This document shows positions 8,094 through 15,492 of a stretch of DNA of 27,461 nucleotides, one piece after another. The notes beneath the pieces were generated by a model. The model did no database searches, was not told where the DNA came from, and saw only the letters and a list, made by a program, of their open reading frames with translations. The first letter of the stretch is position 1; each line of letters opens with the position of its first letter. This stretch comes from Thermomicrobiales bacterium (lineage in GTDB: Bacteria; Chloroflexota; Chloroflexia; Thermomicrobiales; UBA6265). A program made the position numbers and the translations under genes. The stretch lies in the NCBI GenBank assembly GCA_041390825.1, contig JAWKPF010000046.1:1-27461 (forward strand). Reading direction: 5' to 3'.

Positions 8094-8707
8094 ATGATGA
8101 ACGGCTGCCAATTCTCATCGCCACCGGGAACGCTGGGAAACTTGCCGAGTTCGAACGGCTATTGGGACATGAGTTTCGCGTGGAGGGACTTTCCGGACTC
8201 GATCTGGTGATGCCGCCAGAGGGAACGGAGTCATATCGGAAGAATGCCGAAGCAAAGGCGATCTCCGTCGCCAAGGCGACTGGCCGTCTGACGCTCGGCG
8301 ATGATTCGGGCATCGAGGTGCGAGCCCTGGGAGGAGCCCCGGGAATCGAATCGGCGCGATTCGCAGGCAGCCCGCCTTCGGACGCTCGCAATATCGAGAA
8401 GCTCCTGAAGCTGCTGGATGGCAACGTCGGCGGAGATCGATCGGCCAGGTTTGTTTGCTGGCTTGCGCTTGCCGACGCCGACGGGCTCGTCACGACGGTG
8501 GAGGGAACCTGTTCTGGCGTCATAGGAGCGATACCGAAGGGGGCCAATGGGTTTGGTTACGATCCGGTCTTCCTGTTCGATGATGGCAGATCGATGGCCG
8601 AGCTGAGCGACCAGGAAAAGGATCTGGTCAGCCACCGCGGCAACGCCGTGCGCGAGATCAAGCCGGACCTGGAACGCCGAATTCGTGGTGCGGGCGCCCA
8701 TGGTTAG
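8090..8707 (+). CDS. rdgB: Non-canonical purine NTP pyrophosphatase (RdgB/HAM1 family)
   Basis: Hydrolyses ITP, dITP and XTP to monophosphates, keeping deaminated purines out of DNA and RNA. The protein has 205 residues. Motifs in order are LIATGNAGKLAEF (phosphate-binding N-terminus), LGDDSGIEVRALGGAPGIES followed by ARFAG, and GFGYDPVFLFDDGRSMAEL with K-D-L-V-SHRG behind it. All are family hallmarks with active-site residues intact. The start overlaps the tatD stop as ATGA. The 3' end overlaps the next gene by 8 or 23 nt depending on which start that gene uses. Confidence 0.95.
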   Translation: MNDERLPILIATGNAGKLAEFERLLGHEFRVEGLSGLDLVMPPEGTESYRKNAEAKAISVAKATGRLTLGDDSGIEVRALGGAPGIESARFAGSPPSDARNIEKLLKLLDGNVGGDRSARFVCWLALADADGLVTTVEGTCSGVIGAIPKGANGFGYDPVFLFDDGRSMAELSDQEKDLVSHRGNAVREIKPDLERRIRGAGAHG

Positions 8708-9944
8708 TCGGACCTCACCGGAGTTCGCGAGCTTTTCTGAATGGCGTTCGTGGGCAACCAGCGCCGGCCTGCAACCTGTCGTGGTCGTCGCCGGTTCCCG
8801 CGGGAAAACGCTCGTCGCCAAGATCCTCGAGTCGATTCTTCGAACCGCTGGCCTGCGGGTTGCCACGTGGTCGAGCCACGGAGTCGACATCGATGGCGTG
8901 CGTCAGGTTGGAGAGCTGGGACCGTGGCAAGGTGTGGAGTCCGGTCTGGCATCGGGAGCGATCGACATTGCAGTTCGTGAGGTCGATTGGGCCACGGCGT
9001 CGACGCTGGCGACCGGTCCGCGGTTACCAGTGCTGGCAGTGACCAACGTCTGCGCCAATCGCGAGGATTGCCTGCTCGCAGGTGATGCGGCCCTTGCCAA
9101 CGTTGCCATGCCTGCGTTGCTCACGGCGGTCGTCAATCAAGGCTGGATGGTTCTCAACGGTGAAGACCTGGCCGTCGCGGCCGATCTCTCGACCTCCGGC
9201 CACAACCGCATGCTCGTCGGCCTGGGGCTCGATGGTCCGATGACGGAATCACACCTCGAGACGAGCAGTAGCCTGGCCTGGCTTGCTGGTGACCAGCTGG
9301 CAGTTTCACACGGCAGGCGCGTTCTTCTGCTTTGCGAGAGACAGGAACTGCGTTACGCGCTCGATGGCTGCGCGAACTTCATGGTTTTCGACACGCTCAT
9401 GGCCGCGTCACTGGCAACCGTGTTGGGCATCGACGCCGACACAATTCGTGCAGGTTTGCTCGCCTTTGTCAGCGATCCCGAGAGCATTCCCGGTTCGTTC
9501 AACGTGCTGACCTCGGGGAATTCGGTGATTATTCTGGACAGCCCGTCGGCCTCCTGGCATCTGCGCCCGGTGTTGCGCGCTCTGCGCGACTACCATCGCG
9601 CCCGACTGCTCACAGTGTTCAGCGGATTGCGCGGCGCGGTGCTTGCCGACACTGCTGAGATCGGACGATTGCTGGGCCGAATCAGCAACTTCCTGATCGT
9701 CTCAGACGACGACCCAAGCGATATCGAGCGCACGTCGCTCGCCATGGAAGGCGCCCGCCGGAACGAGCTTCCTCCGATGGGAATTCCGGTCACAACCGAG
9801 GTCGAGGGGGTGCGTCGCGCCATGGGACTCGCCCGGCCCAGAGACGTCATCTATGTGCTGTCCGATGATCCAGTGGACCTGTGGTCCGAGCTCAAAAAGC
9901 TTGGACCATTGGTGTTGACCGCGCCGAGTCCAGTTCGCGCCTAA
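8700..9944 (+). CDS. Divergent Mur-ligase-like protein (cyanophycin synthetase/CapB-related)
   Basis: From ATG 8700 the product has 414 residues; a GTG at 8685 would add five, and no clear ribosome binding site decides. A P-loop VVVAGSRGKTLVAKILE lies at residues 27-43, as in Mur ligases, CapB/PgsB and the C-terminal half of cyanophycin synthetase. Next come a TNVCANREDCLLAGD segment that corresponds to the family T-N-x-x-x-D-H region but lacks its His, and PGSFNVLTSGNSVIILD. The last resembles the PGR-x-N border into the ligase C-terminal domain, yet the usual D-Y-A-H-N-P is replaced by DSPSASW. No ATP-grasp domain precedes it. The fold assignment is reasonable; the amino acid or peptide substrate is unknown. 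It is the last gene of the glmS unit and converges on dnaE with a 4-nt overlap. Confidence 0.7.
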   Translation: MVSRTSPEFASFSEWRSWATSAGLQPVVVVAGSRGKTLVAKILESILRTAGLRVATWSSHGVDIDGVRQVGELGPWQGVESGLASGAIDIAVREVDWATASTLATGPRLPVLAVTNVCANREDCLLAGDAALANVAMPALLTAVVNQGWMVLNGEDLAVAADLSTSGHNRMLVGLGLDGPMTESHLETSSSLAWLAGDQLAVSHGRRVLLLCERQELRYALDGCANFMVFDTLMAASLATVLGIDADTIRAGLLAFVSDPESIPGSFNVLTSGNSVIILDSPSASWHLRPVLRALRDYHRARLLTVFSGLRGAVLADTAEIGRLLGRISNFLIVSDDDPSDIERTSLAMEGARRNELPPMGIPVTTEVEGVRRAMGLARPRDVIYVLSDDPVDLWSELKKLGPLVLTAPSPVRA

Positions 9945-12900
9945 GCCGCCAGAACCGCATCGCGGATTGGCTCGACCCACACCGAGGCCTCTCCGAGCAA
10001 GTTCTGGAGCTCGGCCTGCAGCAATTCGTTCCACTCGACCTTCAAGGTCCGGCTGCGCATCGGCAGGTCGTCCTCGCCGACACGCAAGTGGACGACGACT
10101 TCATCGTCACCGTCGTGTTCCCGGATGATCTGCAGCACCCGCTGCATTTCGTCGATACGGGCGTTTGCGTCCGACGAATCGCTCACCAGCGCGATATGCA
10201 CCTGCCGCTGGCTGGGTCTTGGGCCGAGGGCGTCGATCGAATCGAATACGCGCTCGCAGATCAGCTGCTGCTTTTCGCCACGCAAGTCGACCTTGGCCTC
10301 GACCTCAATGACGTTATCGACTTCCCAGGCATCCTGGAACGTCTGATAGGTCTCCGGAAATGCCACGAGCTCGATCGTCCCGGTCATGTCCTCGAAGTCC
10401 ATGATGGCCATTGTCTTGTTCGCTTTCGTGAGGAAGCGCCGTGATGTGTCGACCCGACCGATGATGCGCACTCGATCGCCAGGAAAACGGTCGTGCACAT
10501 CGTTGATGACCTGTCGTCCGTAGCTGCCGACGCGCTGCAAGACGTCGTTTACTGGATGGTCGCTCAGGTAGATTCCGAGCAACTCACGCTCCCACGACAG
10601 CCGCTGCCGCAAGGGAAGCTCGAGATTCCTGGTGATCGATTCAGGCGTCTCGACTTGTTTCGCGACGGAGCCTCCGAGCATATCGAAGCCCAGTTGACCC
10701 TTGGCCGCCGCGCGTTGCCGGTCGATGGCGCCGGAGATCGTTGGTTCCAACCGGTTGAGTATCACGCTGCGCGGACCGAAGCAGTCGAGCGCGCCGCTCT
10801 TGGCCAGCGAATCGGCCACTTTGCGGGAGACTTTCGTCCAGTCGACTGACGAGCAGAAATCCTCCAGGCTGGCGAACTCTTGATTGGGATGGTCGCACCG
10901 CGCCTTCAGAATCGATTCCGCCGCGCCCTTGCCGACGTTCTTGATGGCGCTCAGTCCGTAGCGAATCGATTCCTTGCCGTTCGACCCGATTTCCGGCTGG
11001 AAGTCGAGCTCGCTGCGATTGATATCCGGTCCCAATACGTCATGGCCCATCCGCCGCACATGCGCCACGTCCGAAACGAGCCGGTCGTGATTGTCGCCAT
11101 CGGTCGTCATGAGCGCGCACATGAATTCGACCGGATAGTGCGCCTTGAGATAGGCCGTCTGTGCCGCGATCACGGCGTACGCGGCGCTATGCGCTTTGTT
11201 GAATCCATAACCGCCGAAACGCGCCATCATGGAATAGAGCTCGTCGGCCAATGCCGCCGTCAGGCCATGCGCGACGGCGCCCTCGATGAAGGGCTTGCGA
11301 TAGGACTCCATCAAGTCCTGTTTCTTCTTGCCCATGGCGCTGCGAAGGCCATCGGCGTCCGCCATGGAGAATCCTGCGATCGCGTTCGCAATCTGCATGA
11401 TCTGCTCCTGATAGACCGCAATGCCAAACGTGCCCTTCAGGATTGGCTCCAGGTCGGGATGCATGTAGGTCACCGGTGAGCGCCCATGCTTGCGGTCGCA
11501 GAACTCGGCGGCTCCTCCTGCTGGTCCTGGCCTGATCAACGCCATGAGTGCAATGAGGTCGTCGAACGAGTTCGGCGCCACCTCGGTGGTCATGCGGGTG
11601 GTCATGCCACCTTCCAACTGGAAGACCCCGATCGTGTCGCCTTGCTGCAAACGGAGAAATGCTTCTTCATCTTCCAGCGGAATCGCGTCGATGGTCAGGT
11701 CGGGTGACTTGCGCCGCGCGAGATCGACAGCCCGCCGAAGGATCGTGAGGGTGGTCAAGCCGAGGAAGTCCATCTTGAGAAGACCGATTTCCTCGAGCAA
11801 TCCCATTTGATACTGGGTGGTGACCTCGCCTTCGCTCTTGCCGCTCGCACGCTGCAACGGGACCGTCTCGATCAGCGGATCGCGAGAAATGACCACACCC
11901 GCTGCGTGGGTGGACGAGTGGCGAGCGATGCCCTCGACCTTCTTCGCATTGTCGACCAGTTCGCGCAGGCGCTTGTCGGCCTCGAGGACGTCGTTGAGCT
12001 CGGCGACGCGGTCGAGCGCCTTTTCGATCGTCATCTTCGGTTCTGCCGGAATGAGCTTGGCCACCCGGTCGATCTCGCTGAACGGCATGCCCATCGCGCG
12101 ACCGACATCACGCAGCGATGCGCGCGCCGCCATGGTTCCAAACGTGGAGATTTGCGCAACACGATCGTCGCCGTACTTCCCGACGACGTACTGGATCACC
12201 TCGTCGCGCCGATCGTCCGCAAAGTCGATATCGATATCCGGAAGGGAAAGACGATCCGGGTTGAGAAACCGCTCGAAGATCAATCCGTGTTTGAGCGGAT
12301 CGAGCGACGTGATCGCGAGACAATAGGTGACGATGCTTCCCGCTGCGGAACCGCGGCCTGGACCGACCGGAATGTCGTTCTCCTTGGCGAAGCGCACGAA
12401 GTCCCACACCACCAGGAAATAGTTGGTGAGATTCATGTTCCCGATGACGCGCAGCTCGTAAGCGATTCTGTTTTCCACATCGCTATCAGAGAGGTCGTAT
12501 CGTTCGGCGGCTCCCGCGCGCACCAGGTGTTCCAGATACTCGTGGTTCGTATACCCCGCGGGAACATCGAAGTCGGGTAGCTGAAAGCCCTGAGGCGAGA
12601 GATCGAGTTGGCACATCTCCGCGATGCGCATCGAGTTCTTCAGACCATCGGGCAGTTCTGCAAACCGATTCCACATCTCTTGCGGGCTCTTCAGGTAGAG
12701 CTCGTCGGTTTCGGGCTTGAGCCGCTTGGGGTCATTCAACGTGGTGTTCGTCTGAATGCAGACCAGAAGCTCTTGCGCTGGGGAATCCGCTTGCTTGCAG
12801 TAGTGGACGTCGTTCGTCACCACGAGCGGCAAGGCGAACGACTTCGCGAGCGAGATCAGGTCCCGGTTGACCTGGAGCTGCTCCTTGAGGCCGTGATCCT

Positions 12901-13447
12901 GAATCTCGACGAAAAACCGTTCGCGCCCGAAGATCTCCGCCAGCTTCACCGCATAGTCACGAGCAGTATCAGGGCGTTCGTTGAGGAGGTTATTCGCCAG
13001 AGGGCCTCCGAGGCATGCCGAGGTGGCGATGATGCCGTCGTGGTGTCTGGCGAGCATGTCGATATCGATCCGCGGCCGGTAGTAGAAGCCGTTCAGGCTC
13101 GCTTGCGATGCGAGCTTCATCAGATTCCGGTAACCGGTTTCGTTTTCCGCCAGCAGGAGGAGATGGTATGCCTTGCGTCGCGCCTTCCGTTCCGCTTCCG
13201 ATGCGTCAGGCGGAGGAGGGCCCGCTTTGCCTTCCGCAAAATACGCTTCCATGCCCACGATAGGGTGTAGTCCAGCTTTCGACACCTGCTTGTAGAAATC
13301 GTAGGCGGCATACATGACGCCGTGGTCGGTTACCGCAAGGTGCTGGATGCCTGATTCCTGCGCTTGTTCGATGTATTCGGGAATGCGACCCATTCCATCG
13401 AGGAGCGAGTACTCGGTGTGCAGGTGCAGGTGAGCGAATTCGGGCAA
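9941..13447 (-). CDS. dnaE: DNA polymerase III subunit alpha
   Basis: Replicative DNA polymerase catalytic subunit, C-family. It has 1168 residues, like DnaE of Escherichia coli (1160). The N-terminal PHP domain starts HLHLHTEYSLLDGMGRI and continues AVTDHGVMYAAYDFY, so the metal-binding His residues are kept. The palm has IPVGPGRGSAAGSIV and LSLPDIDIDFADDRRDEV with the catalytic Asp pair. Then come FGGYGFNKAHSAAYAVIAAQ and GAAEFCDRKHGRSP. A C-terminal OB-fold region follows (DRVRIIGRVDTSRRFLTK...MAIMDFEDMTG). The start codon is TTG (13447-13445), which fits the family N-terminus; no strong ribosome binding site is present. Two hairpins lie 20-55 nt upstream. Confidence 0.97.
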   Translation of the reverse strand: MPEFAHLHLHTEYSLLDGMGRIPEYIEQAQESGIQHLAVTDHGVMYAAYDFYKQVSKAGLHPIVGMEAYFAEGKAGPPPPDASEAERKARRKAYHLLLLAENETGYRNLMKLASQASLNGFYYRPRIDIDMLARHHDGIIATSACLGGPLANNLLNERPDTARDYAVKLAEIFGRERFFVEIQDHGLKEQLQVNRDLISLAKSFALPLVVTNDVHYCKQADSPAQELLVCIQTNTTLNDPKRLKPETDELYLKSPQEMWNRFAELPDGLKNSMRIAEMCQLDLSPQGFQLPDFDVPAGYTNHEYLEHLVRAGAAERYDLSDSDVENRIAYELRVIGNMNLTNYFLVVWDFVRFAKENDIPVGPGRGSAAGSIVTYCLAITSLDPLKHGLIFERFLNPDRLSLPDIDIDFADDRRDEVIQYVVGKYGDDRVAQISTFGTMAARASLRDVGRAMGMPFSEIDRVAKLIPAEPKMTIEKALDRVAELNDVLEADKRLRELVDNAKKVEGIARHSSTHAAGVVISRDPLIETVPLQRASGKSEGEVTTQYQMGLLEEIGLLKMDFLGLTTLTILRRAVDLARRKSPDLTIDAIPLEDEEAFLRLQQGDTIGVFQLEGGMTTRMTTEVAPNSFDDLIALMALIRPGPAGGAAEFCDRKHGRSPVTYMHPDLEPILKGTFGIAVYQEQIMQIANAIAGFSMADADGLRSAMGKKKQDLMESYRKPFIEGAVAHGLTAALADELYSMMARFGGYGFNKAHSAAYAVIAAQTAYLKAHYPVEFMCALMTTDGDNHDRLVSDVAHVRRMGHDVLGPDINRSELDFQPEIGSNGKESIRYGLSAIKNVGKGAAESILKARCDHPNQEFASLEDFCSSVDWTKVSRKVADSLAKSGALDCFGPRSVILNRLEPTISGAIDRQRAAAKGQLGFDMLGGSVAKQVETPESITRNLELPLRQRLSWERELLGIYLSDHPVNDVLQRVGSYGRQVINDVHDRFPGDRVRIIGRVDTSRRFLTKANKTMAIMDFEDMTGTIELVAFPETYQTFQDAWEVDNVIEVEAKVDLRGEKQQLICERVFDSIDALGPRPSQRQVHIALVSDSSDANARIDEMQRVLQIIREHDGDDEVVVHLRVGEDDLPMRSRTLKVEWNELLQAELQNLLGEASVWVEPIRDAVLAA

Positions 13448-13466
13448 AGGGGTGACTCGTCTCTAG

Positions 13467-13500
13467 CCCGGCAATTGCCGGGGACCCCGCGACGTCGGGG
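13467..13500. repeat. Two tandem hairpins in the dnaE leader
   Basis: Positions 13467-13482 form a perfect 16-nt palindrome (CCCGGCAATTGCCGGG). Positions 13485-13500 form a second stem, CCCCG with CGGGG around a 6-nt loop. On the minus strand they lie between the Xre-type gene and dnaE, about 20-55 nt before the dnaE TTG. They could be part of the leader RNA, attenuate readthrough, or act as a DNA operator. On the plus strand the second stem is followed by CTTTGGTTT and would look like a terminator, but no plus-strand gene ends here. Confidence 0.6.
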
Positions 13501-13618
13501 CTTTGGTTTCAAGTTTACTCCGCAGCGGAAGCTGGAAATGACATCGGCTCCGGCGCGGTTCGAAGCGGGGTGCGAACCGCGGCGCGGAGCCGCCTGCCGA
13601 ATTTTCGGATCAGCCCTG

Positions 13619-14020
13619 CTAGGCGGCGGCGGAAACCCGGCCCATGGGCGCGAGCTGCATAGCGATCCGCGCCTGTTCTGCCAGCAGATGGAGAACCTGG
13701 CGCATGTTCTCGCGGTATTCCGCGGGAAGCTGCTCGTCGCTCAACAGATAGAAGACCTCACCGAGCACAGGCTCAGCCGAAAGAATCTTGGCGAAATCCC
13801 GCGGCAAGAAGCCTGCTGCCGCAAGGAGCATGTCTCGCTCGCCCTCACCCAGGTCCATCGCATCGCCCAGGCGATCGACCGCGTCCCGGGTTGGCATACG
13901 CGCGCCGCCCTCGAGACGGCTGACGTAGCTGTGATCGAACTCAGCGCGTTCAGCGAGCTTGCTCTGAGAAACGCCGCGCCGCTCCCGAAGCGACTTCAGC
14001 AGTTGGCCAAACTCTGTCAT
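13619..14020 (-). CDS. Xre-family helix-turn-helix transcriptional regulator
   Basis: Small DNA-binding protein of 133 residues from the ATG at 14020. A TTG at 14053 would add 11 residues, but the ATG gives the usual start, MTEFGQLLKSLRERRGVSQS. Residues about 6-60 form a lambda-repressor-like HTH: LRERRGVSQSKLAERAEFDH, then SYVSRLEGGARMPTRDAVDR. The rest (MLLAAAGFLPRDFAKIL, then a helical segment with AEYRENMRQVLHLLAEQ) has no recognised ligand domain. No toxin or phage gene is near, so a free-standing regulator is more likely than an antitoxin. It is upstream of dnaE on the same strand with a 171-bp gap; its target is unknown. Confidence 0.85.
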   Translation of the reverse strand: MTEFGQLLKSLRERRGVSQSKLAERAEFDHSYVSRLEGGARMPTRDAVDRLGDAMDLGEGERDMLLAAAGFLPRDFAKILSAEPVLGEVFYLLSDEQLPAEYRENMRQVLHLLAEQARIAMQLAPMGRVSAAA

Positions 14021-14106
14021 TCGTAACCCCCGCTCTGTGACAGAAAGACACAATCGATCGATCTCGATCGGCGACCGTTCGGACCGGTCATTGACTCACT
14101 GACACC

Positions 14107-14135
14107 ATCCTATCAGCCCGTTGCCCAGCCGTCAA
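14107..14135 (-). promoter_or_regulatory. Promoter for the Xre-type regulator
   Basis: The minus strand reads TTGACG (14135-14130), 17 bp, then TAGGAT (14112-14107): a near-consensus sigma-70-type promoter. The predicted start near 14100 leaves a leader of about 80 nt. Downstream in that leader is a TGTGTC-TTTC-TGTCACA imperfect repeat (about 14036-14053) that could be an autoregulatory operator. Confidence 0.65.
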
Positions 14136-14409
14136 TTCGAATTTCAGCTTATCCACATCGGTTTCGGCGCGCTGTCGTTTCGAATGCGGATAATCGCTGA
14201 AGCGCGCCGTTGGTGTCGAATCGCTGGCGTTGACTGTCGTTGCCCAGGCGTCATGCGGAAAATGCACGGGTCTCGCCCCCTGCATCGTCGGGGCGATGGC
14301 CCTTGTGACGCGATCTGTGGCTTAATTCGTCCTGGTTCGATGGGGAACGCGCCGCCTTGTTTCGACAGCCGGAAAGGGATCTCCCATAACCGCCCACACC
14401 TCGACCAAC
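14136..14409. other. Intergenic region between the Xre-type gene and folD
   Basis: No gene is supported here. It holds one stem-loop (TCGCCCC 14273-14279 with GGGGCGA 14290-14296, 10-nt loop) that has no following T tract. It also has a single exact TTATCCACA DnaA-box-like 9-mer (14149-14157). A weak promoter-like pair for folD may exist (TTCGAC 14361-14366, CATAAC 14385-14390, 18-bp spacer), which would make folD nearly leaderless. No known riboswitch motif was recognised. Confidence 0.5.
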
Positions 14410-15312
14410 ATGGACACCCTTCTCCTGCGAGGCGGCGACCTGGCCACAACGCTAAGGAGCCAGATCCGACTTGCTCGCATGAGGCTGCTGCGCGATGGTG
14501 GCCGTCCCCCGGTGCTCGTGACGCTGGCGGCGGAACCGAATGCATCGGCTGAGGCGTATCGCACCTCGATCTCCAGGACCATGAAGCGGGTCGAGATCGA
14601 GCATCGGCCGGTCGATTTGCCTGCCGGGTGCCGGGATGCCGATCTGGAGCGTGCGCTACAAGAGCTCAGCAATGACCCAGAGGTTACCGGGGTGCTGGTG
14701 CTCATGCCGCTCCCGGCGCGGATCGACAAGGGAATCGTTTCGGAACAACTCGACCCGTTGAAAGACGTCGACGGGGTGACGGTCATCAACGCCGGCCGTT
14801 TGCACCTGGGGCTTCCGTGTTTGGCGCCAAGCACGCCAAATGGCGGCCTTGCCCTGCTTGATCACTACGGGATACCGATGAACGGAGCGCGCGCCGTGGT
14901 CATCGGGCGAAGCAATGTGGTCGGTCGCCCTTTGGCTGCCCTCTTGCAGCGCCGAAACGCAACGGTGACCGTCTGCCACAGCGGCACCAGGGATTTGGTG
15001 TCGTACACACGCGAGGCCGATATTGTCGCGCTGGCAATCGGTAGCCCTGGTTTCCTAACACCGGACCTGATCCGCCCGGGCGCCGCAGTGCTCGACTTTG
15101 GCATCAATGTGATCGGAGACCGCATCACTGGCGATGCCGACTTCGACGCGCTCCTGGGTGTGGCCGGAGCGATCACCCCGGTTCCAGGGGGCACGGGACC
15201 GATCACGGCGTTGATGCTGGCACGCAACACGATCGCCGCTGGTATTGCCGGGCTGCACAACGATCTCGATTCCATCCCGCCGTTCGAGCATTGGCAGAGC
15301 GCAGAGGGCTGA
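14410..15312 (+). CDS. folD: FolD-like methylenetetrahydrofolate dehydrogenase, cyclohydrolase residues apparently missing
   Basis: FolD normally oxidises 5,10-methylene-THF and hydrolyses methenyl-THF to 10-formyl-THF, which feeds purine synthesis. The protein has 300 residues. Clear FolD segments are PLKDVDGVTVIN, the Rossmann nucleotide loop VVIGRSNVVGRPLAALL, ATVTVCHSGTRDLV, AAVLDFGINVIGDRITGDAD and ITPVPGGTGPITALMLARNT. Two active-site positions differ. In Y-x-x-x-K (E. coli Lys54) the sequence is YRTSI, so the Lys is Ile54. In the family VQLPLP (E. coli Gln98) it reads VLMPLP, so the Gln is Leu. The Asp of KDVDG is kept. By analogy with Lys56 mutants of the human enzyme, dehydrogenase activity could remain while cyclohydrolase is lost (inference). 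No ribosome binding site is evident at the ATG. Confidence 0.88.
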   Translation: MDTLLLRGGDLATTLRSQIRLARMRLLRDGGRPPVLVTLAAEPNASAEAYRTSISRTMKRVEIEHRPVDLPAGCRDADLERALQELSNDPEVTGVLVLMPLPARIDKGIVSEQLDPLKDVDGVTVINAGRLHLGLPCLAPSTPNGGLALLDHYGIPMNGARAVVIGRSNVVGRPLAALLQRRNATVTVCHSGTRDLVSYTREADIVALAIGSPGFLTPDLIRPGAAVLDFGINVIGDRITGDADFDALLGVAGAITPVPGGTGPITALMLARNTIAAGIAGLHNDLDSIPPFEHWQSAEG

Positions 15313-15335
15313 ACCGCGTCCGGGCCCGTCCGAGG

Positions 15336-15365
15336 TTGACGCGAAGGCCCCTGGATTGCTAGGCT
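15336..15365 (+). promoter_or_regulatory. Promoter for the tRNA(CAU) gene
   Basis: TTGACG (15336-15341), an 18-bp spacer, then TAGGCT (15360-15365) preceded by TGC, an extended -10. The start near 15372 lies about 12 nt ahead of the mature tRNA 5' end. It may also drive tilS and hpt. Confidence 0.6.
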
Positions 15366-15383
15366 TCTCGACCGTTGTTTTGG

Positions 15384-15458
15384 GCCGACGTAGCTCAGTG
15401 GCAGAGCAAAGGACTCATAAGCCTTTGGCCGGTGGTTCGAATCCACCCGTCGGCACCA
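15384..15458 (+). tRNA. tRNA-Met (anticodon CAU), CCA encoded
   Basis: A 75-nt cloverleaf. The acceptor GCCGACG pairs fully with CGTCGGC; the discriminator is A and CCA is encoded. D arm is GCTC/GAGC, the anticodon loop is CTCATAA, and the T arm is GGTGG-TTCGAAT-CCACC. The anticodon stem has an A·G opposition next to the loop (AAGGA with GCCTT). CAU can mean elongator Met or lysidine-modified Ile2. Acceptor pairs 4-69 (G-C) and 5-68 (A-U) lack the C4-G69/C5-G68 pattern of E. coli tRNA-Ile2 and are closer to elongator Met, so Met is preferred. The lack of a 1-72 mismatch argues against initiator Met. It is directly followed by tilS. Confidence 0.9.
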
Positions 15459-15492
15459 TCGCCCCAACGACATTCCCAGGACTCATGAATTC

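Noticed and set aside
13485..13510. Intrinsic terminator on the plus strand
   Set aside because: The stem plus CTTTGGTTT looks terminator-like, but no plus-strand gene ends here; kept only as a hairpin in the dnaE leader.
14149..14157. Replication origin signal (exact DnaA box TTATCCACA)
   Set aside because: A single 9-mer, with no cluster of boxes, no AT-rich unwinding region and no dnaA/dnaN nearby; a chance hit in 27 kb is quite possible.
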